The notes under the pieces: generated by a model
The model's database searches: none
The model's input: the letters and a program-made list of their open reading frames with translations, nothing else
What the model was told of the DNA's origin: nothing
Origin: Bedellia somnulentella
Taxonomy: Eukaryota; Arthropoda; Insecta; Lepidoptera; Bedelliidae
Reading direction: 5' to 3'
Length of the DNA: 64,000 nt
NCBI GenBank assembly: GCA_963576735.1
Contig: OY755197.1
Coordinates: forward strand, 694,501 to 758,500
Made by a program: the position numbers and the translations under genes
Shown here: positions 11,903 through 23,800 of the stretch, piece after piece
Position numbering within the stretch: position 1 is the first letter of the stretch
How the letters are laid out: each line of letters starts with the position of its first letter

Positions 11903-12275
11903 GCAACCGTGATAGCCCAGTGGGTAGAACACTCGGTTACCGTGCAAACGACTAGTGTTCAAATCCTGGGTCGGGCCTACACCAATTTGTCTTTTCTAAA
12001 GACATACGTGTGGTTAATTTATCATGGTTGTTAACGGTGAGGGAAAACATCGTGAGGAAACCCACATGGCTGAGTTGTACTTAGTCATGTGACAGTGTAT
12101 TCGTACAAAACGGCGATAGGCCTGCCCCTTATCACGTGACTACACTGTCCATGCAAAACGTGGGTACTCTGAACACCTATGTGACAAAGTCAAGTGCTGT
12201 TCAGAAGTATTAATACCTCTGCCAACCCCTTCGGGGATATTCGGCGTGATCGTTTATGTTTATGTTATGTTATGT
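11903..12275 (+). mobile_element. SINE B, full length
   Basis: Head GCAACCGTGATAGCCCAGTG, B box at about 11956-11972, ends CGGCGTGATCGTTTATG and TATGT tail. Only 4 bp (CGAG) of a possible TSD seen. Confidence 0.88.
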
Positions 12276-12494
12276 CGAGTAGTCAGTTTCATTCTGAAGC
12301 TGCCAGATATAGTTCCGTGTATAGCTGTAGGTAGGAGACTGTAGTTTACTACGCAATCAATGTACAGTCCTTAGGGATATTCAAATCTGTTGTTTACACA
12401 GTTTTTTTGGAGATTATAGTTATTGGCGTTAATAAAATATATTTAATTAATTTGAATGTTTTTGTTCATGAAAACCTCATGTGGGAATTATTAC

Positions 12495-12666
12495 TAATAA
12501 ATAAAGGAAAGAAAAATTTCGGCACAGGCGGGAATCGAACCCGCAACCTCGGGTATACGCCCGCGTCACTCTGCCAATTTAGCACTGGCAGCCATTGATA
12601 CGGTAGCTTAATTGGCTGAATATTTTAATCCGCCTGTGTCGAAATTTTTCTTTCCTTTATTTATTA
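12495..12666. mobile_element. Fold-back element F with tRNA-like core
   Basis: 37-bp arms (TAATAAATAAAGGAAAGAAA through GGCACAGGCGG, and complement at 12630-12666). Between them, on the minus strand, lie an A-box-like GCTAAATTGGCAGAG and a B-box GGGTTCGATTCC. Preceded by TTCATGAAAACCTCATGTGG, a flank shared with other F copies. Confidence 0.7.
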
Positions 12667-13292
12667 CATTTAATTAGGTTCTAAATATAACGGCGGGTAT
12701 AGCGACCATGACCTTGTATTTCTTAATTTTTAGATTGCAAGGTCTAATATATATTTGGCACTTTGTGCTAATTTTATTTCTATAAATAATTATGAAATTC
12801 GTAGTCGTAAAAAATGCTACGAATTTACATTCTACGAAACTTCGTAGCACCTATATACACCATTACAACTTTTGTTATATTCACTTGAACTTTATAAAAG
12901 TTTTTGCATACACTTCCCATACACGTATTGGGTTGAAAAAGAGAGGTTTCATTATTCATTATTGACTGACAAATAAAGTTCTATAAATGAGGGATGTTTG
13001 CATATATATTTACTAGTCGATAATGAAAACAGATGAACCATGTCTTAATAGCTTCAAGACATGCGTCCTTTCTTTGTTCTAATAATTATTACCAGCCAAT
13101 AGGCATCCACTGCTAGCGATAGGCCTCTTCAAAAGAACCGGCCCTGAGCTATCTTTAGCCGGATGGCTAGCTTAGCTTATGGTTATATGGTATTTGGACG
13201 GATGTCTTAAGCAATAAAAAGCTAACTGCTATTATATCCATATCTGTGAATTTGTTATTCAGAAAGCTGTATTATTTAATTTAAATCCAACA

Positions 13293-13412
13293 TACAAACA
13301 TATACTCACGGCTTTAAATCCCTTAACGGGGTAGCCCGAGTTTTGGAATGAAAAAATTCCTCAGCCGCTTTTAGAGGTTGATTGGAAAAGAGGGTAATAA
13401 TAAATGTTTATG
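13293..13412 (-). mobile_element. Short element A with 13-bp TSD
   Basis: TTTAAATCCAACA at 13280-13292 and 13413-13425; ends at ggtaataataaatgttt like the copy at 3312. Confidence 0.87.
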
Positions 13413-13867
13413 TTTAAATCCAACACAGCTTACCAATTACACTTATAACTCCTTACATTCCCAACACCATAAATAAAACATACACCCGTGCAGCGAAACA
13501 CGACAATAATAACTTCAAATTAATTTCTACCTGAATCTCGTCAATGTAACAAATTAGCCTAATACTTTCCGCCTCATATTCCTCATTTCGGTGGACTTTG
13601 GGTGCCAAGTATCAAAAATAGCTGAACATCTAATTAATAAGACGGAGTGTTGAGGTCACGTCGCTCGATTAATGACGACGTATCAAAGTGGAGACGCACG
13701 TCGTGACATGTGAAACTGACATACTTTGTGTCATGTGTTTACACGCCACATTTATCCGTTGTGTAAAATATGGTGAAAAGATATTTTTGTTTGAATGGGT
13801 CTCTGGTAGACACTATGGAGTGACAAGAATGTCAAGATATTCGTTGAGAAAGCCGTATTTATTTTAT

Positions 13868-14082
13868 TGGTGGGGTAGCCAGAGCTAGGGAATTTGAAAT
13901 TCCTCAGCCGCTTTTGGAAGTTACTTGGGAAAAAGATAATGAAATAAAGGTTGTTAATGCTGGGTCTCCAACCGCATCGCCCAAAAATCCCTTAAAAGCT
14001 CCAATACCGTTAGTTGTCTCTTACGTAAACCCACCGGAAGGAATGGGGTAGTGCTATTCTAAGCCGCCACTACACAGCAGAT
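13868..14082 (-). mobile_element. Element A, tail lost
   Basis: Starts at tggtggggtagccagagcta, ends ccgccactacacagc. Confidence 0.8.
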
Positions 14083-14099
14083 TCTAAGCCACAGCAGAG

Positions 14100-14690
14100 T
14101 GAGAGAGGTCTATATTAACTAGCATACAATTTGAGATTTAAGGGTCATAACGTTTTTAAAATTAACGTTATTTAACCACAATCAACTTAAACCATATCTG
14201 TTTTCGCATAAGTAATAGTGGTGCGACCAAATGTGGCATAAACGTTTCTATCATATTTTTTGAAAGCATAACTAATCCCACAACTGTACCTATTTTTTTT
14301 AATATATTAATGGCAGTAAACATTTAAATTAGCTTTAAATCATTTAGATACTAAGTTGCAGTTAACAATATGGTTATGCTGAAATCTTATTATGCAAAAA
14401 ATTATGAATGCAATATTCTTCTGAAATAAAAGGTTACGCCAGCGTTTTCAGACTACATTTTTAAACCAATAGGTATTGCCAAATATGTTGATACAATGTA
14501 TTGACTTTGGAAATGTATAAAATCGGCTAAATTATGCATCTGTCAATCATCTGCCAATTCAAATATTATCGGAGACAATTTTTTACATATATTTACTTAG
14601 TCTCATTTATTGGCATGCTAACTAACATATCATGGCTGAATTCTCTATATCCTCTAACCTCACGAATAAATCTGTGATACATAGATATTT
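14100..14690. other. AT-rich DNA without recognised feature
   Basis: Nothing supported. Likewise 9930-10300, 12670-13080 and 13430-13860 apart from listed remnants. Confidence 0.4.
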
Positions 14691-14699
14691 TTTAAGGTT

Positions 14700-14850
14700 C
14701 TTAAAGGTGAGGAAAGCATTATGATAACGGAACCCACATGGACGAGTTTTAGAAGTCATGTGACACTGCGTTCGTACAATACGCCGATATCTCTCTATCA
14801 AGTGAAAACACTTTTCGTACTTTGATGGAAAAACAACAATGTCATGTGAA
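14700..14850 (+). mobile_element. Old SINE B body
   Basis: AAAGGTGAGGAAAGCATTAT, GGAACCCACATGGACGAG and GTCATGTGACACTGCGTTCG resemble the SINE B middle; ends lost. Confidence 0.5.
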
Positions 14851-15020
14851 TACAACTATGTCATAACTTGAAAGACATATTTCACTGTGGATTATTTCGT
14901 TTATATCATAATGTTTTTGGCCACATATTAAAAATAGGTAACGTTTTATGGTCTTGACCGTAAAATTAAAAATATAATAGCAGAATTGTTGCTACTTTTA
15001 TCACTTGATACCTCTCAAAA

Positions 15021-15267
15021 CATACATACATACATATACTCACGGCTATAAATCCCAAGAAGGGGTAGTCATAGCTAGGGAACTAGAAGTTCCTCAAAAC
15101 TTTTGAAAAATTGAGTAGGGAAAAGATGGCAAAATAAAGGTTGTTGGTGATGGGTCTCCAACCGCATCGCCCAAAAATCCCTTAAAAGCCCCAACACCGT
15201 TAGTCGCCTCTTACGTACACCCACCGGCAGAAATGGGGTAGTGTTATTCTAAGCCGACACTACACAG
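15021..15267 (-). mobile_element. Element A with 9-bp TSD
   Basis: CTCTCAAAA at 15012-15020 and 15268-15276. Confidence 0.9.
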
Positions 15268-15279
15268 CTCTCAAAAATA

Positions 15280-16620
15280 AAAAAAAACATTAAAATACCA
15301 GTCTTTATCTCATATATACTACGACATATGATTTGCTATGATTTAGAAACCTGCTACCTGCACCTGCCTGAAAAAAAAGAATTTATAGATAAAGCAAAAA
15401 ATAGATCTAGAAGGTGTGTGAAATAATAGTAATAAATGATGACACGTGAGTATCCCGGTTATTCCTGAGTTGAATCCTCAGTGTGTGCTTGGCGGGCGGG
15501 TGTTCCAGGCTGCTCCAGTTAAATGAAATTTGTGAAGTGATCAGTGTTTGTGCGTGTGTGTCTTGTAAAGAGATTGGTTGTGGGATACATACTTTTTATG
15601 TGAGCGGTTTGGGTTCAGCCTTAACCTAAAGGTTTTTTTTTTATTCTGAGACAAAATGCATTTTTATTATTATTTTCGTTCTTAGGGTAAGGGGCGCAAG
15701 TAACTTGCTGGAGTATTTTTTATGTCTACTGTATATTTTTAAAAGTTAAATATTTTTCAGAGCCAAAACTAATCATTAATATTTTTTGCTAGTTTTTTTT
15801 TTACATATTAATATTGATATAAGGTTTCCTTTTAAAAAGTACAACGGCAACGCTGATGTTGAAATTTAATGAAAGAAAACTTTGCTAACGTTGGTAACAT
15901 AACTTTCAAACAAAAGGACAAACAGAAAAATATTAACCATTCTGAGACTGTTTTAAAACATATATTTAATATAATATTAAACTCATTATTGCACATTACA
16001 GTTAAATATTTTACAGACATTCTTTTCTTGAATAAAAATACAATTGGCGGTCTCATAATAGAAAAACCGAGTTTTTCTTACAAAATTCAATGATCAATAG
16101 GGTCACCCATGTAGTTATTTTTGTATTCTATAATATTTTTATTCCCACGATTAAAACCTTATGAAAATTTAATGTAATCACAAAAACTTTTGAAATTGAT
16201 TGACCACTGACAGAGTGATCGCGTGACATACATACAATCAAAATGAGTACCTTCTTTTTTGAAGTCGGTCGAAAAATATAGTACCCTTCCTCCATCACGG
16301 TTGTAGTAAAACGGTTTAAGATTTCGAAGCATGTCATTAATCACTTAAATTAATTATTTGCTACGTACGACAAAAAAAATAAAAAACTTTTAAAAACGCA
16401 GCCGTCCGATGTGTGATCATTTAACTTACTTAATTTCATCTGTATAAATTATCCATATTACAACTGATGTAATAATTGTTTTGTTTTCAATAGTTATTTT
16501 AATTTGCGTTTTTCTGTATCGTCTGTATAACAATTGGTAGAAACTTTATAGGGCAAGAACTTCTCTGTATTTTTATCTTATTTGAAATATTGTGTACCGT
16601 TTGTTTCTCAAATAAATAAA
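15280..16620. other. Mostly featureless, with a GC-richer patch
   Basis: 15470-15625 is richer in G than its surroundings (GCTTGGCGGGCGGGTGTTCC, GCGTGTGTGTCTTGTAAAG) and could be an untranslated exon or regulatory DNA; no frame supports coding. The rest is AT-rich. Confidence 0.25.
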
Positions 16621-16626
16621 TAAAGG

Positions 16627-16740
16627 AGCTGGTATGAAAAGATTGATAAATTTATTTGACTTGAAAATTCTGTTAAAGAGAGAGAGAGGTTTGTCACGAT
16701 CTTACAAAACGGCAATCGATTCCTGCCAACCCATGCATAT
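16627..16740 (+). mobile_element. Degraded RTE-like LINE 3' fragment
   Basis: ATGAAAAGATTGATAAAT and GTTTGTCACGATCTTACAAA correspond to the region coding MKRLMD and VCQDRTK in intact copies; heavily diverged. Confidence 0.55.
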
Positions 16741-17116
16741 TATTAATTAAACAGCATTAATGTTATTAATTAAGTGATTTTGTTAATAATGCGAGTAATT
16801 AATAAAGCAAAACTATTTGACCTGAAAACGTTAATGAACGACACAAGATAATCTCTGTACATAAATTGTATCAAGCTTATTAATCTTAATCCTAGTTTTG
16901 TGAAATCAATTTGTACCGGTCTTTGCCAAGAAATTAACCCTTCTTCATATATCTTCACGCCTTTTATCATAATGGGGTTAGATATACAAAACAATAATGT
17001 TGCTTTAGTGACTTTTCTTTTTGTACGATCATGGAAAACCAGTTGCTTTACATTAATCAATCTACTCATACCAGTCAATTTCATTGGAAATTGTTTTCAC
17101 GTTCCCTAATACATAA

Positions 17117-17240
17117 ATATACATACACTCACGCCGTTAGTTCCCATTGGGGTAGGCAGAGACTATTGATCGCCATTTTCACATCCCGACAAACATCACT
17201 AGCTTTGTTCACATCTATCAAAAAGGCAAGTGTCCGACGT
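17117..17240 (-). mobile_element. RTE-like LINE 3' fragment with inverted junction
   Basis: Reversed LINE tail to about 17220, then about 20 bp of the same LINE in + orientation (aaaaaggcaagtgtccga), the kind of 5' inversion twin priming leaves. A further diverged minus piece is at 17019-17075. Confidence 0.6.
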
Positions 17241-17260
17241 ATTCGTTTCACTTCAGAAGG

Positions 17261-17392
17261 GCAAGCACGAGCCGTTTTTAAACTAGTTATCGCGTGGGGT
17301 AAAGCAGCCGTCTCTTACGCACTTACTTAGTATTGTATACTGCCATCTCATTCTAACCGTTATCGTGTCGATAAAATAGCGCTCGTGCTTGC
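17261..17392. mobile_element. Small MITE with GCAAGCACGAGC ends
   Basis: 12-bp perfect TIR (17261-17272, 17381-17392). Interior includes TTAAACTAGTTATCGCGTG, CTCTTACGCACTTACTTAGT. Confidence 0.55.
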
Positions 17393-17607
17393 TATACAGA
17401 TAATTCCAAACACATTGTCTTTGAAATATATTTTCCACTTATTTTTTATTTATCCATTTCATTTGCCCAAATCACATTTATATTTGGGCTTTTTCTTTTG
17501 TCGAAAGACACGTTATTTAAAATATAAAATCTTAGTCAATGATAGCAAATTAAATTAACTACATAAATTGTTTTCTTATCTTTTGTATAGAAATATGTAG
17601 TTCCAAA

Positions 17608-18064
17608 CATAGATACATACATACATATACTCACGGCCATAAATCCCAAAAAGGGGTAGCTAGACCTTCAGAGTTAGGAAACTCTTCAGTTGAGAGGGGA
17701 CAAGATGGTAGAAACACAGTCAATATAAATTATAGTCAATATAATTAGGAATAAAGTATCGTCTTCACGGCCCAAAATCAACTTTTTACTCATTTTTCTT
17801 TTTTCTTCATAATACATACATACATACATATACTCACGACTATAAATCCCTTAACGGGGTAGCCAGAGCTTTGGAATGATAAATTCCTCAGCCACTTTTG
17901 GAAGTTGATTGGGGAAAAGATCGTAAAATAAAGGTTGTTGGTGACGGGTCTCCAACCACATCGCCCAAAAATCACTTAAAAAGCCCCTATTCCCTTAGTC
18001 GCCTCTTACGGTCACCCACGGGTAGAAATGGGGTAGTGTTATTCTAAGCCGACACTACACAGCA
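17608..18064 (-). mobile_element. Two element A copies in a row
   Basis: A short diverged copy (17608-17720) and a full-length one (17811-18064, cttaacggggtagccagagc variant). Confidence 0.78.
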
Positions 18065-18308
18065 TTCTACTGTACTATTCATTTTCTTAATAATAATTTT
18101 TAAATTTAAAAATCTTAGTGAATGATTGAACTATTATAGTGCACTGAAAAACAATAATATCCGTTTCCCTTCCTGAAACAATTAAAAGATGTTTGTTTTG
18201 ATTAGCTTTTAGGTCAACGTGTACTGTATGCGTCATAGTGATGACTGATAAATAGACTCGATTGATCGTTCACTTTTACTAGTAGCAGTAGGTAACCGTT
18301 TTTGGATT

Positions 18309-18512
18309 TATACATACATATGCTCACGCCATCAGTTCCCATTGGGGTAGGCAGAGACTATCGATCACCACTTTGTACGATCCTGACAAACCTGATACTG
18401 TGTACGCCTGCCTTTTTTAACACTCTCTATTTGGTCCAATTGTGTTCTCCGTGGTCGTCTTCTACTATCATTACTATTCATGAATAGCTAATGATATGTA
18501 GATCTCTTTTAC
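18309..18512 (-). mobile_element. RTE-like LINE 3' fragment
   Basis: Tail atacatacatatgctcacgc, then the reversed LINE C-terminal coding region. Abuts element A at 18516 at its 5' side. Confidence 0.8.
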
Positions 18513-18515
18513 CAA

Positions 18516-18771
18516 TTCATACATACATACATATATATACTCACGGCTATAATTCCCTAGAAGGGGTAGCCAGAGCCAAGGAATTATAAATTCTTCAGCC
18601 ACTTTTGGAAGTTGAGTGGGGAAAAGGCGGTAAAATAAAGGTTTTTGGTGATGGGTCTCCAACCGCATCGCCCAAAAATCCAATAAAAAGCCCCAATACC
18701 CTTAGTCGCCTCTTACGACACCCGTGGGTAGAAAGGGGTAGCGACATTCTAAGCGGGCACTACACGGCAAT
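18516..18771 (-). mobile_element. Element A
   Basis: atacatacatacatatatac to gcgggcactacacggc; abuts the LINE fragment at 18309-18512. Confidence 0.85.
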
Positions 18772-18889
18772 TCACTATCATCTTTATGTGCCCAAACCAT
18801 TATTGGATGTATGTTACGTTTTTACTCATTATGAAGTGTATTGTATAGATAGTGCAGTATAAATAGTGGAACAATTAATAGTCCTTAGT

Positions 18890-19079
18890 GTAAGAAAGTG
18901 ATGTTAGTTACACTATTTATAACTCGAGAACACATGATCCGATTTGCCTGAAAATTGTTGGAGAGGTAGCTTAGAACCAGACAAAGGACATAGGAAATAT
19001 ATCATCACGCTAAATATCGTAGGGGGAATGCAATAAAAATATTTAACACCATCCGTGCAAAGCCGGGGCGGACCACTTG
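18890..19079 (+). mobile_element. Degraded Helitron-like element
   Basis: Same body as 58220-58430 (TATCATCACGCTAAATATCG, AAGCCGGGGCGGACCACTTG), with the terminal CTAG changed to CTTG. Confidence 0.6.
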
Positions 19080-19143
19080 TCTCTTATAAAACTTAAAACC
19101 TATTTTTTTTTCACTTTGAGTATGATGAAAATGACAAATTTAT

Positions 19144-19511
19144 AATAACATAACATAACATAAACGTTCACGCCGAATATGCCCGAAGGGGTTGGCAGAG
19201 GTACAAATACTTCTGAACATCACGTGACTTTGTCACCTGGTATTCAGAGTACCCACGTTTTGCATGGACAGTGTACTCACGTGATAAGGGGCAGGCCTAT
19301 CGCCGTTTTGTACGAATACACTGTCACATGACTAAGTACAACTCAGCCATGTGGGTTTCCTCACGATGTTTTCCCTCACCGTTAACAACCATGATAAATT
19401 AACCACACATATGTCTTTAGAAAAGACAAATTGGTGTAGGCCCGACCCAGGATTCGAACACTAGTCGCTTGCACGATAACCAAGTGTTCTACCCACTGGG
19501 CTATCACGGTT
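19144..19511 (-). mobile_element. SINE B, full length
   Basis: Begins with the reversed tail aacataacataacataaacg and ends with the reversed head ccactgggctatcacggtt. No TSD identified. Confidence 0.88.
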
Positions 19512-19811
19512 GTCTATAGTTTCACTATAACACATCAACAAATTTATCTTTGTTCGAATTATTACTGCAAATGATAAAGATAATTACCTATACTAGACTT
19601 CGTACAGTGCACGAAAGTAAAATAATTTCCTTAACGATTTGAGAGTTGTGTACACGTTTTCCTCACCATAAAGGTTGACTGGAAGAAATCGCGTTAAGGC
19701 GATAAGTCCGCCTTTGTGTACTTAGTTTTAATGTTCTGTACTTTTGAAAAAACATTATATCTATTCTGTATGCAATAAAGTGTTCAAATAAATTATAGTG
19801 AAACTATAGAC
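19512..19811. mobile_element. TIR-bounded 300-bp element
   Basis: GTCTATAGTTTCACTATAA at 19512-19530 is perfectly complementary to 19793-19811. The interior right half is a LINE 3' end (about 19640-19795) with a CAAATAAA tail. SINE B abuts on the left. Confidence 0.5.
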
Positions 19812-20072
19812 TAAAATGAAAACTCCATCAGCGCTATTTCATTAAAATGATTCTGAAATTTCATTTTACGTATTAATATATAAATACAAATATAGTAATA
19901 AGAATTCAAAATATAGATATTTTTAAATATTGTATACTTTATCTCGTAGATGAAAGCTATTATGGTGACATATTTATAGTTTTAATTACCAAATAAATAA
20001 GGTGACGAAACTCTGTTCTTAGGAATTTAAATAGCGTTGTTGTTTTTTTGTTTCCGTTAAATGTTCAGCCCG

Positions 20073-20221
20073 GCTAGCACGAGCGGTGTTTAAACTAGTT
20101 ATCGCGTGAGATATCACTGCAGATGGCCTAGCACGAGCGCGATTTTATCGTCACGATATCGGTTAGAATGAGATGACAGTATACGATACTATAAGTAAGT
20201 GCGTAAGAGATGGCGGTTTTA
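20073..20221. mobile_element. Rearranged relative of the 17261 MITE
   Basis: The left end (GCTAGCACGAGCGGTGTTTA) is in the same orientation as at 17261, but the right portion (20127-20221, starting GCCTAGCACGAGCGCG) is inverted, so the copy is either two joined halves or an inversion. Confidence 0.5.
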
Positions 20222-20428
20222 TGACACGCTATATCTAGTTAAAAGGTCCCTTGTGCTACCGTATAAACAACCCTGCCAAGTATACAGAAAAAAACACGGA
20301 TGTAGAAACAGTTTATAATTTGACACTATTAACCCTGTTTGCCATGCTCTATACTTCTACCTTCCACGGCTTATACCGTTATGGTGGTTTTTATGAAGAA
20401 ATTAACGAAACAATGAAAATTTATTATC

Positions 20429-20602
20429 GACATACATTTACTACTTATCGGCTATAAATCCCAGGAAAGAAGTAGCCATTAGCTTCAGGATTAAAAATTC
20501 CTCAGATACTTTTAAAAGATCAGTAGTAGATTCAGCCGTAGAGCTCGAAAAACCCGTGAGAAGAAAATGGTTAGTGCTATTCTAAGCCAACACTACACAG
20601 CC
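20429..20602 (-). mobile_element. Old element A with internal deletion
   Basis: tatcggctataaatcccagg to ctattctaagccaacactac; the central 60 bp missing. Confidence 0.7.
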
Positions 20603-20657
20603 AATTTGAAACATGTAACGATAGTAGAATATATGATAAGTAAAACCACTCTTCTTT

Positions 20658-20895
20658 GCTGTTTAGTGTCGGCTTAGAATAGCACTATCCCATTTCTTCC
20701 GGTGGGTGTACGTAAAAGGCGACTAATGGTATTGGGGCTTTTAAGGGATTTTTGGGCGATGCGGTTGGAGACCCATCACCAAGAACCTCTATTTCACCAT
20801 CTATTCCCCACGCACCTTCCAAAAGCGGCTGAGGAATTTCTAATTCCTTAGCTCTGGCTACCCCTTTCTTGGGATTTATAGCCGTGAGTATATGT
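20658..20895 (+). mobile_element. Element A with 10-bp TSD
   Basis: ACTCTTCTTT at 20648-20657 and 20896-20905; the tail has a single TATG unit. Confidence 0.9.
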
Positions 20896-21241
20896 ACTCT
20901 TCTTTAAATATTATACGCGAATACATATATTTAGTACTAATTGGTGTAATAAATAAATTCGCGTAATATTTTTGTCAAACAGTTCAAAAACATGATTTCT
21001 CTACAATGTTGTTAACAAATGTTTATAATGATGTCTTTGATGTTGAACAATAGTTTCGTTCATTGTCCATTTGTCCTCTCACGTAATACATTGCTTTGGA
21101 TTGTAAATGATTAAACATCTTTCATTAAAATGTGTCTACACTAATGTAATTTTATTTTGCACTTTTTATTTAGAAAGAGTTACGTTATGACTTTGAAATC
21201 CTGTCTCATTTACCGTAACGTTTCATTTTTGAATAATACGC

Positions 21242-21366
21242 TGCAATGTAAAAAATAAGAGATGTGTTTGCTCGTTGGATATAGGTTTATTACTGCTAAA
21301 TACTTATGACTAACATACAATGTATAATGGCAAGAGAGGGACAAGATGCACTCACACTACACCACA
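21242..21366 (-). repeat. Left LTR (3' LTR of minus-strand element)
   Basis: Starts TGCAATGTAAAAAATAAG and ends CACTACACCACA on the + strand; paired with 23396-23520. Confidence 0.85.
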
Positions 21367-23395
21367 CCTTCCCCCTTTGCAAATAAAAAAATATTTATAA
21401 ATAACATATTTTTTTAAAGAAATTATTATCCATTAATCTATATACTAAGAGTCGAATAACAAATGAAAATAAAAATTTAATTTAACCTTTTGTAGAACTT
21501 GTTTATCTATTAAATAAAACTTAACTACTATACTTAATTAAATCTATTGGTAAAATCCGGGATAAGTCGAACAAATCGTAGGCCAAACAATTTGCCGCGT
21601 TATCACAAACCAGTAAAATTTTAAAGACATGTCATAGTACTTTCTCCACATATATTTTTTTTATACATTTCTCCTTCACAATAGCTTTATTATATTTCGT
21701 TTTTTTATAGTATTCTCTCTTATATTTTTAATTTTTATCACGTATTTAAAATAGCTGTGGACAACCATGCTTCCTTCTCAAGTCATATATTTATTTATTC
21801 TTCATCTCTTATCAAGGTACACTAATATAATTATTGGGTCGGCCGCTCTTTTACACATTTATTATTAATTTATTTAACTTCATCTCAAGGTACAAATATT
21901 TATTTATTACATTACATGCGCATTTATATACTTACAGTCTCTCTCTTTTAACACTTCTTTGGTGTCCAATTTTCTTCACGAAGGATATTCAACCGCGTCA
22001 TGATCAGATAAAAAGGATTCAGAGATCTGCTTTGTACCTTGGTGTACCTTGTATGACTTTTTATACTGCATTCAAAAACCTTCTGTTATTCCTACATTAC
22101 ATTCCATATTTAGTTATCAATTGGTAAATAATCGAAATAACATTTGAGAGATCAAGTCAAATGAGCATCAAAAACTTATCAATTAAAACTACCATACTAC
22201 AAACTACATTTCATAAACATTCAAACCTTTCACACTTACTTTGACTGCATTCCATTACCTTTTTAAATCCTAACAATTACATCACCTAACCAACTCAATC
22301 TTACCACACACAGCGATCACTTCATAGAATTCTTCATGCCATATATGTATGCAACGCTATCACTTCCATCGCCCCGTACCAAAACATACGCAAATATCAG
22401 CCTAGCAACAAACATCATTTTAACTCAATACTCATATTTTCGTCATTCTATGAACCTTTTGCAATTCATTTAAAAATTATTAATTCATTCGTCTTTACTC
22501 TCATATTTCTTTTCATTTTTTACCATCCGAAAACCTAGTATCATATTTTTAAATAACATTTCCGTTATTAATTACATCATAATATTGAAATCAACTTGTT
22601 CTCATTATGCTTTATACAAACTTAATGTTTAAATAATTATGTTATTTTTTCATAAATAAGACGTAGCTAAGACGATCTCATAACATATTAAATGAAAATC
22701 TTTTTAAAAGGGAATCGTTCATGTTATACACGAGACATAATTGGTTTATTTATTCAGTAACTACATAGTTCACATTATGTGTCATAAAGTATATCGCGTA
22801 ATGATTAATCCTTCTAATATTAGCGCTAAAACATAAGTATACTAATTAAATGTTAACTTAAATTTTAATTAAATCGGTATCTCTCGACATTAGGTAATAT
22901 ATATTTAAATATCTTTTCTATAAAATATTATTAACCTAAATCCATAAAAATCAGGAGCACTAAATTTAACGTTTCATTGTTTTATTGTCATTTCAAACTT
23001 GCTAATCATTTTTAAATACACAAATATTATTATAAATACGCACCGTACCACTGATTGTCATTTCCAGTCACTCAACATGATTAAATTTTCGCACATAACT
23101 TTTTCAAGGTGATATCCACGTCTTCAGACCACTCAATAGAAAGCAAGCTGGTCCCATATTTCGGTCCTGGGTATTTCCGTTTAGGCTAAAGTATTGGTTC
23201 TTCAGGTTTGACTATTTGAAACATTCTTCAAATTTCTATTATCCAGTTCCAATTATTCTCGTGTCAATCTTGTAAAATTTTATTTCTTTGTTTGTATTTA
23301 AACACTTGTATTTCACCAATTTGCACTGTTCTTAAAATATAAATTCTTGTTCCCGTGTTCAGCGCAGCCACTAGGCCGCACTGGCAGGGTCGCCA

Positions 23396-23520
23396 TGCAA
23401 TGTAAGAAATAAGAGACGTGTTTGCTCGTTGGATATAGGTTTATTACTGCTAAATACTTAAGACTAACATACAATATATAATGGCAAGAGGGGGACAAGA
23501 TGCACTCACACTACACCACA
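23396..23520 (-). repeat. Right LTR (5' LTR of minus-strand element)
   Basis: Starts TGCAATGTAAGAAATAAG and ends CACTACACCACA on the + strand; the PBS lies just left of it at about 23374-23395. Confidence 0.85.
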
Positions 23521-23537
23521 ACGCGAGGAAATACCAT

Positions 23538-23800
23538 AGTAGCTGTGTAGTGTCGGCTTAGAATAGCACTACCCCATTTCTTCCGGTGGGTGTATGTAAG
23601 AGGCGACTAACGGTATTGGGGCTTTTTAAGTGATTTTTGGGCGATGCGGTTGGAGACCCATCACCAACAACCTTAATTCTACCATCTTTTCTCCACTCAA
23701 CTTCCAAAAGTGGCTGAGAATTGAGAAATTTCTGATTTCTTAGCTCTGGCTACCCCTTTTAGGGATTTATAGCCGTGAGTATATGTATGTATGTATGTAT
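23538..23800 (+). mobile_element. Element A with 10-bp TSD
   Basis: GAAATACCAT at 23528-23537 and 23801-23810. Inserted 14 bp right of the LTR element. Confidence 0.92.

Larger units (their letters stand above)
21238..23524 (-). mobile_element. Coding-free LTR retrotransposon (LARD/TRIM-like)
   Basis: 125-bp direct repeats at 21242-21366 and 23396-23520 (about 96% identical by eye, 5 differences), bounded by TG...CA and flanked by the 4-bp TSD ACGC (21238-21241, 23521-23524). Read on the minus strand, TGGCGACCCTGCCAGTGCGG directly follows the 5' LTR as a primer-binding site, and the purine tract GCAAAGGGGGAAGG directly precedes the 3' LTR. The 2.03-kb interior is AT-rich and holds no gag or pol frame. 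Confidence 0.85.

Noticed and set aside
12407..12598. Possible short protein across the tRNA-like fold-back (also 59198-59545)
   Set aside because: The frame simply reads through the F element and its tRNA-like core.
15869..16093. Overlapping + and minus 74-codon frames
   Set aside because: Mutually antisense, low complexity, no splice or start context.
20251..20457. 68-codon + frame
   Set aside because: Runs into a degraded element A; no recognisable domain.
21834..22127. 97-codon + frame inside the LTR element
   Set aside because: Composition reflects AT-rich DNA; on the opposite strand to the element's PBS/PPT polarity; no motif.
23313..23498. Minus-strand 61-codon frame at the right LTR
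   Set aside because: Spans PBS and LTR; no gag or pol similarity.
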